Positions 39,369-44,252 of a DNA stretch of 64,000 nt are shown one piece after another. Made by a program: the position numbers and the translations under genes. The notes beneath the pieces are model-generated. The model was not told the origin of the DNA and searched no databases. It worked only from the letters and a program-made list of their open reading frames with translations. Source of the DNA: Alviniconcha marisindica (lineage: Eukaryota; Mollusca; Gastropoda; Provannidae). The stretch lies in the NCBI GenBank assembly GCA_018857735.1, contig JABMCL010002055.1, positions 1,288,501 to 1,352,500 on the forward strand. The letters are read 5' to 3'. Positions within the stretch are counted from its first letter, which is position 1. Each line of letters begins with the position of its first letter.

Positions 39369-41147
39369 ATATATGTGCCAGTTGGTTTTGTTTTGACTGT
39401 TTTAATTCTTTGTTGCTTTGTCATGGGCTCTGTGCTCCAGTTTGAAGCACTATCAGATGAAAGAACACAGTTCTATGATTATTATTATATTTCTGACCTT
39501 TGGGTCTGTGTGCAGGCTATGTGGCCACACCATCCAGCTTTTCTTGCCCCAACAACTCGGACGTGCAGCGTGCCAGCAGCGACACCGCGGCCCACGTGCA
39601 CACCCTCACACGGGGGGGTCTGGCCACTGCTGCTAACGGCAGCGTCATGTTCATGGAGCATCGCCTTGTCTCCCCTCATGCGGCAGGAGAGACAGGTCGA
39701 CGGTTTTACACTCCGCCCACCAAGGAGAGCAGTCAGTCGTCGCACAGGGTGTCCACTTCCCCTGCTTCGTCCTCAGCGCGAAGGTGGGTGTACCGTCTGC
39801 AGGTGTTGGTTTTAAACCGCCCACTTGTGTTTGTCCACATCAGCTCAGTCGGAAATACTTACAGGATCTGTGCTTTTTTAACCTTTTGCAACCATATTTG
39901 GCATGTACAGGCACATTGTTATTGCCAGGTGGGGTGTCGTTCTCTGCCGTCCCCCCCTCTCCCCAACCCCCCCTTTCCCCGCAATTTGTTATTGTCACGG
40001 TCGAGGTCATAACAGGAATTTAATCGTCAGTGGGTATTTATTTGTGTGTCCTGCGTCTCCTGAACCCTGGAACATATTTAAGCAAACTTAGTGTGTTGTT
40101 TAAACAAAAACACCACTAATTTTTGGTAGTGTTTTGAAATGTGTTGACCACTGTGTGTATGAAGTGTGTTGACCCCTGTGTGTGTGAAGTTTGAGTTGAC
40201 CACTGTGTTTCAAAGTGTGAGTTGACCACTGTGTTTTTAGGTGTAAGTTGACCACTGTGTTTCAAAGTGTGAGTTGACCGCTGTGTTTCAAAGTGTGAGT
40301 TGACCACTGTGTTTCAGAGTGTGAGTTGACCACTGTGTATATGAAGTGTGAGTTGATGGCACTGTGTGTATGAAGTGTTTGACCACTGTGTGTATGAAGT
40401 GTGAGTTGATGGCACTGTGTGTATGAAGTGTTTGACTGCTGTGTGTATGAAGTTTGAGTTGACCACAGTGTGAATGAAGTGTGAGTTGATCACTGTGTGT
40501 GAAGTGTGAGTTGATGGCACCATGTGTATGAAATGTGAGTTGACCGCTGTGTTTGAAAGTGTGAGTTGACCGCTGTGTTTGAAAGTGTGAGTTGACCGCT
40601 GTGTTTCAAAGTGCGAGTTGACCGCTGTGTTTTTCAGGCAGCTGATGGGGGACCTCGACAGGAGTCAGCACAGCAGCAGTGGAGCAGAGGACAGCGGGGG
40701 TGGAGGGGGCACCGTGGCACATGCTGGCACTCATGACGACTTCATCCAGCGCCTGGCCAACCTGCACTCCAGGCTCTCAGCATCTTCACCAAACGGTCAG
40801 TGTCTGCCCAAATCCCCACGCTGTTGGTTCTGGCTTGTCAGAAGTGGGAGGCTTTAGGGGTCGTGAGTTTGCTTTCTGGTTGTTTTCTGTTGACTGTAAT
40901 TTGTTGTCTCTCCCTGCCCCTTTGTTTGCTTTCTCGTGACTAGTCTTCCTGCTCAGTTAGTACGTACACAGTTGTAGCCCAGCGTGGCTGTGTGTAGGAG
41001 GGGTTCGGGGTTGGTCAGTCAGGAAGAGCGCACCATCTACCTTTACAAGCTGAAGGTTTTTTTGAAGAGTAGGTGTTGACTCCATTTTTGTTTCTCTTTC
41101 CCTGTTCTTTAGGTGAGCCTTCACAGCACAGACCTGCCTGGAGATAA
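1663..41147 (+). CDS. AKAP9-like: Pericentrin/AKAP9-like centrosomal scaffold (3' part, 31 exons)
   Basis: Pericentrin and AKAP9 are large coiled-coil scaffolds that hold protein kinase A, gamma-tubulin complexes and other regulators at centrosomes and Golgi. Here 31 exons join in compatible phases into about 1,936 residues ending in TAA. Most of it is Glu/Gln/Leu/Lys/Arg-rich coiled coil; a poly-Gln patch lies in exon 9. Exons 27-28 (about residues 1676-1785 counted from the first visible exon) encode the PACT domain, recognised from [40 protein letters not shown] and [16 protein letters not shown] targets these proteins to the centrosome. A Ser/Gly-rich tail follows. The N-terminus lies left of the window. 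Invertebrates usually have one pericentrin/AKAP9 gene, so the choice between the two names is arbitrary. PKA-anchoring helices were not located. One base seems missing in exon 15. Confidence 0.9.
2386..2520. repeat. CA microsatellite
   Basis: Interrupted (CA)n in intron 1; long open frames here are artefacts. Confidence 0.95.
2618..2737 (+). CDS. AKAP9-like: Scaffold exon 2
   Basis: Acceptor CTGACAG, donor CAG|GTAAGT, phase 0 to 0, 40 codons starting [11 protein letters not shown]. Coiled coil. The following intron is almost entirely a CATAGCATCC-type minisatellite. Confidence 0.85.
2745..3595. repeat. CATAGCATCC minisatellite, intron 2
   Basis: Units of about 19-50 bp built from TCCTTCACCTGTCATAGCA and TCCATCATAACA, about 40 short units with higher-order structure. 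It starts eight bases after the exon 2 donor. Confidence 0.9.
3797..3919 (+). CDS. AKAP9-like: Scaffold exon 3
   Basis: Acceptor GTTTCAG, donor TCT|GTGAGC, phase 0 to 0, 41 codons ([20 protein letters not shown]). Coiled coil ending in a short Ser/Pro/Gly stretch. In intron 3 (3920-4810) I see only T- and G-runs. Confidence 0.88.
4811..4921 (+). CDS. AKAP9-like: Scaffold exon 4
   Basis: Acceptor TTTCGCAG, donor ATG|GTAGTC, phase 0 to 0, 37 codons ([16 protein letters not shown]). The 2.9-kb intron after it holds AAC and AT microsatellites and a three-copy tandem repeat; no further exon was seen. Confidence 0.85.
5199..5268. repeat. AAC microsatellite
   Basis: (AAC)n with AAAC interruptions in intron 4. 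Confidence 0.95.
5651..5731. repeat. AT microsatellite
   Basis: (AT)n of about 80 bases in intron 4, nearly pure. Confidence 0.95.
6657..7135. repeat. Three tandem ~155-bp copies
   Basis: Three near-identical units with GTATGTAACAACATTGCACT, TCAGAGGTAGGACCTGCACG and ACCCCAGTGAGCTGGATATT; the third is shortened. Confidence 0.92.
7838..8089 (+). CDS. AKAP9-like: Scaffold exon 5
   Basis: Acceptor GTCCAG, donor CAG|GTGATC, phase 0 to 0, 84 codons. Highly charged coiled coil with a repeated QLEKDRK motif, ending in a less helical stretch with [11 protein letters not shown]. The following intron has two short tandem duplications. Confidence 0.88.
8135..8710. repeat. Two tandem duplications in intron 5
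   Basis: One ~130-bp unit with GCATCCTGCACCAGGGTGCT occurs twice (8149-8400), and a ~90-bp unit with CAGTGAGATGACC occurs twice (8553-8705). Confidence 0.85.
9019..9230 (+). CDS. AKAP9-like: Scaffold exon 6
   Basis: Acceptor GTGCCCAG, donor CG|GTCAGT, phase 0 to 2. Coiled coil ([20 protein letters not shown]). The split Arg codon is completed by exon 7. A 37-bp minisatellite begins just after the donor. Confidence 0.88.
9240..10340. repeat. 37-bp minisatellite, intron 6
   Basis: About 25 units of GTGGTGTGGATGGTGCACTG plus GGGTGGAGAGTCATTTT, most regular at 9690-10130, decaying at both ends. It begins right after the exon 6 donor. The unit has no stop in several frames and is not a multiple of three, so long open frames appear on both strands. 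Confidence 0.95.
10480..10675 (+). CDS. AKAP9-like: Scaffold exon 7
   Basis: Acceptor CACCACAG, donor AAG|GTGAGC, phase 2 to 0. Glutamine-rich coiled coil ([20 protein letters not shown]). Confidence 0.88.
10995..11062 (+). repeat. Dispersed GGGACGTTAAA-family repeat
   Basis: Contains GAATTTTGAATGTGTG and GGGACGTTAAAGTCCAACTA. Related copies lie near 49385-49425, 55150-55225 and, inverted, 61383-61470. Probably a SINE or LINE 3' end. Confidence 0.6.
11250..11634 (+). repeat. Three degenerate copies of exon 8 start with acceptor
   Basis: Copies of CTGTTT(C/T)AG plus exon start begin at 11270, 11385 and 11500, spaced 115, 115 and 135 bases before the real exon at 11635. Each runs about 45 exon-like bases ([39 protein letters not shown]) and then changes to intron-like sequence without a donor. 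Confidence 0.9.
11635..11793 (+). CDS. AKAP9-like: Scaffold exon 8
   Basis: Acceptor GTTTCAG, donor CAG|GTGGGT, phase 0 to 0, 53 codons starting [20 protein letters not shown]. Three degenerate copies of this acceptor and of the first roughly 45 exon bases lie directly upstream. This copy is chosen because it alone stays open to a donor and keeps frame with exons 7 and 9. The next intron (11794-12405) has a GCTT-type repeat and T-runs only. Confidence 0.88.
12406..12717 (+). CDS. AKAP9-like: Scaffold exon 9, poly-Gln
   Basis: Acceptor TCCACAG, donor GAG|GTGAGA, phase 0 to 0, 104 codons. It begins [14 protein letters not shown], then a glutamine run broken by one Arg and coded by mixed CAG/CAA, then an acidic Pro/Ser segment and a helical stretch ([15 protein letters not shown]). 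No repeat or exon was seen in the 1.4-kb intron that follows, apart from a short retroposon-like AATCTTGAAT tail near 13,850-13,880. Confidence 0.88.
14145..14327 (+). CDS. AKAP9-like: Scaffold exon 10
   Basis: Acceptor TTGACAG, donor CAG|GTCAGC, phase 0 to 0, 61 codons ([20 protein letters not shown]). Arg-rich coiled coil. Confidence 0.88.
14838..15085. repeat. Two-copy ~170-bp duplication
   Basis: Both copies contain GACCTAATCC and CTTTTAAGAGAGAAC with a preceding CATGCAA. Confidence 0.8.
16118..16438 (+). CDS. AKAP9-like: Scaffold exon 11
   Basis: Acceptor TTCTCAG, donor AAG|GTGAGC, phase 0 to 0, 107 codons. Two coiled-coil segments ([20 protein letters not shown] and [11 protein letters not shown]) flank a Ser/Glu-rich linker. 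Confidence 0.9.
16516..16612. repeat. GT microsatellite
   Basis: (GT)n with GC interruptions in intron 11, 77 bases after the exon donor. Confidence 0.95.
17010..17286 (+). CDS. AKAP9-like: Scaffold exon 12
   Basis: Acceptor CCTCACAG, donor G|GTGAGT, phase 0 to 1. Gln/His-rich coiled coil ([20 protein letters not shown]). The intron to exon 13 (17287-17675) holds nothing else recognisable. Confidence 0.9.
17676..17833 (+). CDS. AKAP9-like: Scaffold exon 13
   Basis: Acceptor TTGCAG, donor CAG|GTCTGT, phase 1 to 0. Contains [19 protein letters not shown] followed by a Ser/Asp-rich linker. Confidence 0.85.
17905..18030. repeat. 25-bp minisatellite
   Basis: Five units of AACTGGCCGCTTCATGTTGG plus AAACA. 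Confidence 0.92.
18190..18774 (+). repeat. ~82-bp array repeating exon 14 acceptor
   Basis: About seven units containing GACAAACGATGATGTATATA, TTTTCATGACCTGCTT, then (GA)CAG|GCCTTGCT. The last 12 bases before and 8-13 bases after the real exon 14 junction are copied each time. Confidence 0.92.
18775..18957 (+). CDS. AKAP9-like: Scaffold exon 14
   Basis: Acceptor TTCACAG, phase 0; begins [20 protein letters not shown]. Donor taken as CGA|GTCAGT (phase 0); AGG|GTTGGT twelve bases on is also phase 0 and would add four codons. Seven decoy copies of the acceptor plus GCCTTGCT lie upstream. Confidence 0.82.
19108..19398. repeat. CA microsatellite complex
   Basis: (CA)n with GC and TG interruptions then a short CTCT tract, filling most of intron 14. 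Confidence 0.95.
19506..19678 (+). CDS. AKAP9-like: Scaffold exon 15 with apparent 1-base deletion
   Basis: Acceptor ACACAG, donor CAG|GTCAGC. Flanking phases require a multiple of three, but the exon is 173 bases. The first part reads [15 protein letters not shown], and the coiled-coil reading continues in another frame as [21 protein letters not shown] missing base near the CCCC run at about 19549 explains this. An alternative acceptor at 19543 is possible but does not fit a good phase-1 donor upstream. The next intron (19679-20046) has nothing notable. Confidence 0.7.
20047..20242 (+). CDS. AKAP9-like: Scaffold exon 16
   Basis: Acceptor GTTTCAG, donor G|GTACAG, phase 0 to 1. Coiled coil ([20 protein letters not shown]). 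The 726-base intron that follows has one small triplication (GACATCATGTGGCATCCTGG, 20750-20810). Confidence 0.88.
20969..21191 (+). CDS. AKAP9-like: Scaffold exon 17
   Basis: Acceptor GTTTCAG, donor AC|GTTAGT, phase 1 to 2. Coiled coil ([20 protein letters not shown]). A 6.8-kb intron filled with minisatellites follows. Confidence 0.88.
21690..22483 (+). repeat. ~80-bp array repeating the 33-nt microexon acceptor
   Basis: About nine or ten units with TACGGTATTGTATTGAAAAT, GTTGTCCTGTGCCCCATACC and TGCAG|TGCATGGTTGG. The last unit runs into the candidate exon (TGCAG|TGCAAATCAG). Confidence 0.92.
22484..22516 (+). CDS. AKAP9-like: Candidate 33-nt cassette microexon
   Basis: Acceptor CATACCTGCAG and strong donor AAG|GTAGGT bracket 33 bases. 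In the phase set by exons 17 and 18 it reads [12 protein letters not shown] with no stop, and being a multiple of three it preserves frame. It lies exactly at the end of an array whose units repeat the same acceptor. Optional exon or chance; no transcript evidence. Confidence 0.35.
22937..23012. repeat. CT microsatellite
   Basis: (CT)n in intron 17, one interruption. Confidence 0.95.
23148..23168 (+). CDS. AKAP9-like: Candidate 21-nt microexon
   Basis: Pyrimidine-rich acceptor TTTCTACAG and donor TCT|GTGAGT bracket 21 bases, open in the required phase. Weaker than the 33-base candidate because the peptide (TQEWSACL) is unlike the surrounding coil. Confidence 0.22.
23770..23832. repeat. CA microsatellite
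   Basis: (CA)n in intron 17. Confidence 0.95.
24170..24780. repeat. 24-bp minisatellite
   Basis: About 25 units of CTGAACACCAGCTGAGAGTA plus CTTT. The minus-strand frame of repeated VQKVLSAG is an artefact of the 24-base unit. Confidence 0.93.
25185..25950. repeat. ~40-bp minisatellite
   Basis: About 18 units of CACCTCATTGTAAGCAACCA, CCCAGCCTTGAGTGAGACCT; some carry an extra CCCTC. Confidence 0.93.
26895..28005 (+). repeat. G-rich ~85-bp array repeating exon 18 acceptor
   Basis: About 13 units, each with a run of 8-25 G, then TCTCCACTCAGTGATGCACA, GCCAGCATTGATAAGCTGAC. CACTCAGTGA equals the real exon 18 junction (CACTCAG|TGA). Confidence 0.9.
28008..28158 (+). CDS. AKAP9-like: Scaffold exon 18
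   Basis: Acceptor CCACTCAG, donor AAG|GTGAAC, phase 2 to 0. Coiled coil ([20 protein letters not shown]). About 13 upstream repeat units contain the same CACTCAGTGA junction. Confidence 0.88.
28270..28330 (+). repeat. Dispersed TTTATGCCCAGCC-family repeat
   Basis: GGTTTATGCCCAGCCAACCA and GCAGTTATATGAGGGC. Related copies are at about 405-460 and 35112-35172, all in scaffold introns or upstream sequence. Confidence 0.65.
28600..28805. repeat. Three tandem ~78-bp copies
   Basis: Units with AAAACGTTTCCCAGTGATAC and CTGGAATCAGGGTGGCAGGT. Confidence 0.9.
28848..29059 (+). CDS. AKAP9-like: Scaffold exon 19
   Basis: Acceptor CCATGCAG, donor AG|GTAGGG, phase 0 to 2. Coiled coil ([20 protein letters not shown]). 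The last roughly 55 bases and the donor are repeated about six times downstream. Confidence 0.88.
29060..29735 (+). repeat. Array repeating exon 19 end with donor
   Basis: About six copies, some truncated, of ACCAAGAGAGTGATGGAGGC, GCAAAGCTCGCAGACTTGCA, GAG|GTAGGGGTTG. Copies at about 29098, 29216, 29303 and 29596 keep the exon-like part and an intact GTAGGG or GTAAGG donor. Confidence 0.93.
29850..29945. repeat. GT/G-rich tract
   Basis: (TG)n, a G-run, then further TG in intron 19. Confidence 0.9.
30118..30226 (+). CDS. AKAP9-like: Scaffold exon 20
   Basis: Acceptor TGTGCAG, donor CAG|GTAGGA, phase 2 to 0. Thirty-six residues of coiled coil ([20 protein letters not shown]). Confidence 0.88.
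30425..30610. repeat. 27-bp minisatellite
   Basis: Seven units of TTTCTGCTTACAGTTACCAC plus AAGCTGG. Each contains CTGCTTACAG, which looks like an acceptor, but no exon is attached. Confidence 0.9.
30835..32239 (+). repeat. Array repeating exon 21 acceptor, split by a transposon
   Basis: Units of TTTCTAAGTGTGTTCCTCGC, CTCTCCCCAG|GTGCTGCAGG. Copies are at 30848, 31934, 32014, 32088 and 32169, before the real exon at 32240. The hAT-like element 30899-31911 lies after the first copy. Confidence 0.92.
30899..31911. mobile_element. hAT-like DNA transposon, apparently non-autonomous
   Basis: A 1,013-bp element bounded by 13-bp inverted repeats, CAGGGGTCGCGCT and AGCGCAACCCCTG (one mismatch), and by a direct CATGTT duplication on both sides (30893-30898 and 31912-31917). 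CAGGGG ends are typical of hAT elements; a 6-bp target duplication is shorter than the usual 8. No transposase was recognised inside; the longest frame is 98 codons. Confidence 0.8.
32240..32413 (+). CDS. AKAP9-like: Scaffold exon 21
   Basis: Acceptor CTCCCCAG, donor AAG|GTAGGC, phase 0 to 0, 58 codons ([20 protein letters not shown]). Five upstream copies of the acceptor plus exon start exist; this copy alone is open to a donor. Confidence 0.88.
32510..32560. repeat. C-homopolymer tract
   Basis: About 35 C after exon 21, then C-rich sequence. Assembly length is uncertain here. Confidence 0.9.
32730..32915 (+). repeat. ~60-bp array ending at exon 22 acceptor
   Basis: Four units of GTAAGAGACTAGAACTCATT then a pyrimidine tract and CCACA(A/G). 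The final unit supplies the real acceptor CATTTTTCACAACAG. Confidence 0.8.
32916..33125 (+). CDS. AKAP9-like: Scaffold exon 22
   Basis: Acceptor CACAACAG, phase 0; [20 protein letters not shown]. Donor taken as GTG|GTGAGC; CAG|GTCAAA nine bases earlier is also in phase. Confidence 0.85.
33495..33745. repeat. ~70-bp array, intron 22
   Basis: Four units of GAGAGTTCAAGAGGTGGGGG, GGGATGCTTGTCACTGGGAG, ending about 24 bases before the exon 23 acceptor. Confidence 0.88.
33769..33927 (+). CDS. AKAP9-like: Scaffold exon 23
   Basis: Acceptor GTTGCAG, donor CCA|GTACGT, phase 0 to 0, 53 codons. A strict coil ([20 protein letters not shown]) then a Ser/Pro-rich end. Confidence 0.88.
33941..34016. repeat. 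TC microsatellite
   Basis: (TC)n just after the exon 23 donor. Confidence 0.95.
34877..35104 (+). CDS. AKAP9-like: Scaffold exon 24
   Basis: Acceptor TCTCACAG, donor CAG|GTAGGA, phase 0 to 0, 76 codons starting [20 protein letters not shown]. Two helices with an acidic Gly-rich linker. The intron before it (33928-34876) holds a TC microsatellite and nothing else recognised. Confidence 0.85.
35658..35840 (+). CDS. AKAP9-like: Scaffold exon 25
   Basis: Acceptor ATATCAG, donor AAG|GTCAGC, phase 0 to 0, 61 codons. Two internal repeats of the motif ISRLxEExEELQ. Confidence 0.88.
35858..36095. repeat. Three ~75-bp copies, intron 25
   Basis: Units of TGAAATGGTTCTGCAGAGTG, GCCAAGCTGTTG, CAGGGTTAA. 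Confidence 0.9.
36349..36561 (+). CDS. AKAP9-like: Scaffold exon 26
   Basis: Acceptor TCTTTCAG, donor AAG|GTAAGG, phase 0 to 0, 71 codons ([20 protein letters not shown]). It leads into the PACT domain with [13 protein letters not shown]. Confidence 0.9.
36815..37015. repeat. Three ~69-bp copies, intron 26
   Basis: Units of ATCAGAAAGGTGGTATGTGT and CAGGGTGGTCTACATGTGAT. Confidence 0.9.
37218..37392 (+). repeat. ~28-bp array before PACT exon
   Basis: About seven units of AGTCATTGTGTATTCAG|AGG with AACT(A/G) spacers. Each ends in TATTCAG, resembling an acceptor; the real acceptor is 23 bases after the last unit. Confidence 0.9.
37416..37657 (+). CDS. AKAP9-like: Scaffold exon 27, PACT domain core
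   Basis: Acceptor CTTTCAG, donor AG|GTGAGA, phase 0 to 2. Encodes [20 protein letters not shown], then the conserved GGYQDSEQ and an Arg-rich segment ([20 protein letters not shown]). This is the diagnostic centrosome-targeting signature of pericentrin and AKAP9; such basic helices bind calmodulin in vertebrate homologues. Confidence 0.95.
37706..38080 (-). mobile_element. LINE 3' fragment (end of reverse-transcriptase ORF)
   Basis: Minus-strand frame reads [14 protein letters not shown] and [15 protein letters not shown], the WNSLP..R...LSSFK..LK..LF signature at the C-terminus of many animal non-LTR retrotransposon polymerases. A stop and 3' UTR follow, ending in a TTATTATTAT tail near 37706. 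It is 5'-truncated, inserted in scaffold intron 27 in opposite orientation. Confidence 0.75.
38396..38478 (+). CDS. AKAP9-like: Scaffold exon 28, end of PACT domain
   Basis: Acceptor AAAACAG, donor G|GTAGGT, phase 2 to 1. Encodes [17 protein letters not shown], the conserved basic end of PACT. Confidence 0.9.
38485..38633. repeat. GT microsatellite
   Basis: (GT)n with AT and GC interruptions, beginning just after the exon 28 donor. Confidence 0.95.
38945..39190. repeat. ~63-bp degenerate array, intron 28
   Basis: Four units with CATTTGA(C/G)(A/G)TTTTGG, TAGGC(C/T)TTCA and TAAGATTCAC. Confidence 0.75.
39312..39368. repeat. GT microsatellite
   Basis: (GT)n, pure, in intron 28. Confidence 0.95.
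39516..39783 (+). CDS. AKAP9-like: Scaffold exon 29, Ser/Thr-rich tail
   Basis: Acceptor TGTGCAG, donor AG|GTGGGT, phase 1 to 2. Low-complexity tail after PACT, with [20 protein letters not shown]. No domain recognised. Confidence 0.82.
40130..40632 (+). repeat. ~26-bp array abutting exon 30 acceptor
   Basis: About 18 units of GTGTGAGTTGACCGCTGTGT plus TTCAAA. The final unit changes to TGTTTTTCAG, the real acceptor. Confidence 0.9.
40638..40795 (+). CDS. AKAP9-like: Scaffold exon 30
   Basis: Acceptor TTTTTCAG, donor G|GTCAGT, phase 2 to 1. Ser/Gly-rich then a short helix ([20 protein letters not shown]). If intron 30 were retained the frame would run about 20 more codons to a stop ending at 40857. 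Confidence 0.8.
41113..41147 (+). CDS. AKAP9-like: Scaffold terminal coding exon and stop
   Basis: Acceptor CTTTAG, phase 1. It completes Gly and reads [10 protein letters not shown] then TAA. The stop lies in the first unit of a 28-bp minisatellite that continues into the 3' UTR. Confidence 0.65.
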
Positions 41148-41400
41148 CACCTGGTGCATACCTGCCTGGAGATAACACCTGGTGCATCCCTGCCTGGAGA
41201 TAACACCTGGTGCATCCCTGCCTGGAGATAACACCTGGTGCCCACCTGCCTTCAGATAACACCTGGTGCATACCTGCCTGGAGATAACACCTGGTGCATC
41301 TCTGCCTGCAGATAATGCCTGGTGCATCTCTGCCAGGAGATAACACCAGGTGCATCCCTGCGTGGAAATAACACCTGGTGCATCCCTGCCACTTGTGACT
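41128..41400 (+). repeat. 28-bp array spanning the scaffold stop codon
   Basis: About nine units of CCTGCCTGGAGATAACACCT plus GGTGCAT. AGA TAA in the first unit is the reading-frame stop. Confidence 0.9.
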
Positions 41401-41499
41401 GATGCAATGTGAATGGACCAGCTGCATGAACTCGGTGACTACATGGACATCATGAACTCCAGTCTGATTTTGGGCAATTGTCTCCAGAGTGTAGCAGAC

Positions 41500-41815
41500 C
41501 TGTGACTTGTGAAGCCTGCTGGGGGTACTGGGCTTGCTGGGTGGCTTGTGAACACTGCAGGGGGTGCCAGGCTAGCTGGGTGACTTGTGAACACTGCAGG
41601 GGGTGCTGGGCTGGCTGGGTGAATTGTGAATGATGCAGAGGGGTGACAGGCTAGCTGGGTGACTTGTGAACACTGCAGGGGGTACTGGGCTGGCTGGGTG
41701 ACTTGTGACCACTGCAGGGGGTGCCAGGCTAGCTGGGTGACTTGTGAACACTGCAGGGGGGTTGTAGCTGGGTGACTTGTGAACACTGCAGGAGGTGCTG
41801 GGTTAGCAGGACCAA
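41500..41815 (+). repeat. ~38-bp array in 3' UTR
   Basis: About eight units of GCTGGGTGACTTGTGAACAC, TGCAGGGGGTGCCAGGCTA. Confidence 0.9.
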
Positions 41816-43157
41816 GGCCTGGGCCCCACAGAAAGCCTGAGTGTGGATGACTGTCCGTTGGGGGTAATGCCTGGTGCCAGGTACCTGTGAGTGCTGCAAC
41901 GGGCCCAGAGCTTGCTGTGCCGGCGCCCCCGCCCCATGGAAAGCATGGACCATACTCCAGACTGAGTGTGGATAACTTTGTCCACCCAGTCAGACACCTG
42001 GTGCCTATCCTCGTGAACACTGCAACGTGAAGTCAGCCGGTTGTGCCAATCCCTACCCCCATGGAATGCGTGGACTGAATGTCAAGGTGTGGGCTGGTCT
42101 GTCCTTCTGGATGTAAACAAGCTGTGGCAGTTGGGTGCTGGTGGCGCCACAGGACCTGTGAACAAGCTGTGGCAGCTGACTGCTGGTGGCGCCAAATCAC
42201 ACATACTGCCAAAAGGGACTTTAGGGGCCCAAGTCAGAAGTCTCATCCAGGAGTCAGAGGGCATCTGGAATGCAGCAGTACCAGCAAAACAAGAGGGAAT
42301 TTGTCTTCGGGAATAACTGATTTCTTGAGGGAGTGTTAGAACTCAGAAGCAGTGAAGAACATTTGTTTTTTGAATTTGCAATTCTCTTAACATTATTTTC
42401 CTACCCCCACCAACCCCAGTGGAGTTTGATTATCAGTCTGTTTCAAAACCCAGTGTGAGGAGGATGTTCTGTTTGAACCTCGGAACCCTGTTGGACATTT
42501 TTGGATACATCCTTGTGTTTACAAGTTGGACATATCGAGATGTGTCTGCGCTTACAGGCTGGGCATACTTGCCGGTGTCCTTGTGTTTACGGCTTGAACA
42601 TACTCGCGTCCATGTTCAAGTGACACCATTGCTTACTCAGTTGGTTGTTTTTTTGTATGTTTTGATTGTGTGGGTTTTGTTGCCTTCTCTTTGTCTGTTT
42701 TTGTCAGCCAGCCACAGTCAAAACCAGAGTACCACAAAATGTTCCACTTCAGTTTCCTATCCACACGGACCAAGAATATGTTATACAACGTTTGTTTATT
42801 TCCCTGATTTTATTCAAGCCATGAGTGCCAGCTTGCAAATTTGATTGAGTGATCTGATGAACATGTTAAGAATTTAGACATTAAAAAAATGTGTTTCACT
42901 TAAAAGCGTTTTTGGATGTAATGATCTGTGTTGCTGTGCAGCCATCCATGCAGTCATTCAGCCCATGCACAAGTCTTAACATTGTCCGTTTTTGTCTTGA
43001 AATGTTACCAGCGTCAAACTTTACACAATGGCAGTACTTACTGAGCTTTACCTGTTGACATCATTTTCAGCAACATGCTATTCCCAGGTCACAGCTGAGC
43101 CGCATCAAAAAGTTTAAATTGAAAATTGTCTTTCTCAGTGCATTCTTATTCAGTCAC

Positions 43158-43163
43158 AATAAA
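43158..43163 (+). terminator. Poly(A) signal AATAAA, proximal
   Basis: AATAAA in the scaffold 3' UTR, about 2 kb after the stop, followed by TTTGTATACTTGTT, a U/GU-rich context. Confidence 0.45.
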
Positions 43164-44203
43164 ACTTTGTATACTTGTTAAAAAAAATCAACTAGATTAC
43201 GTATATTATTGATGTTCAAATCCAGTTACTGAGTGGGGAGCATGCAGTCAAGGGAAAATTATTTATTTTGCCTGCTGGTAGAACCCTTACATTGGATTTT
43301 TCTGAGATTCAGTTAGAGAGCGAACTTTCAAACTTCTCTGCAGGTGGTGTTATAATTATTGCTTTTCTGGCTTGAATGCAAGTGATCAGAGCATTTGCAT
43401 TTTGTTTTCTTTTGTTTCTCTAGCCCTGCCCACTTTTCCCACCTGTCTTTCTGGCATTCTCTTCAGTGAAATGAGATCTGCATGGTTGCCCTACGATTTT
43501 CAGTGAAGTGAGATCTGCCTGGTTACCCTACGATTTTCAGTGAAATGAGATCTGCCTGGTTGCCCTGGGGTTTTTTTTTTTGGGGGGGGGGGGATTTAAA
43601 AAAAATACCCTTGGGTCAGTGGGTCATGTTGATCTGATACCCCTTTGATCTGTTTCGCCTTTATTTGTTAATTTTAGTTTGGTTGGCTGTGCATCTTTGC
43701 ACATAGTATTTCCCTGCCCTGATGACTATCGAGTGTCTCTCCCTCCACCACCACCCCCCTGGCTGAAGGTCAACAGGGGAACACACACTGGACTCGGAGG
43801 CTGGTTCTTCATTTGGGTTTGGTCAGAATTATGGCAGCAGAAGCTCCTCAGAACAGCCTGACTCCTGTCTTGAAGTGCACTTATATTAAATCAGCATGAG
43901 GCTGCATTCTGTTGTCCATGACATGATATGTGTTACGTTGTTACAATGCGACTGTGTTTTTCTTTGAAACCATTCGGCTGCGATGTGGGAATGTGAAGAC
44001 TTGCTTGCAAAGGGCCTTTTTTCAAAGAAGTACAGGAGAGATGTTTGTTGCCTTCAAAAGTTGCTACCAACTGTCCCCATTGTTTCACAGTATGTGCTGT
44101 CACTTTTCATTTGTGGAGGGGGTGGGGGGGGGGGGGGGGGGGGAATTCTCAGATATTGAAACAGAGAAGGCAATGATGCCCATACATTTCTTTTCTGGGT
44201 TGT

Positions 44204-44252
44204 AGTTGTGTGTGTGTGTGTATCTGTGTGTGTGTGTGTGTGTGTGTGTGTG
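44204..44252. repeat. TG microsatellite
   Basis: (TG)n in the scaffold 3' UTR. Confidence 0.95.
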
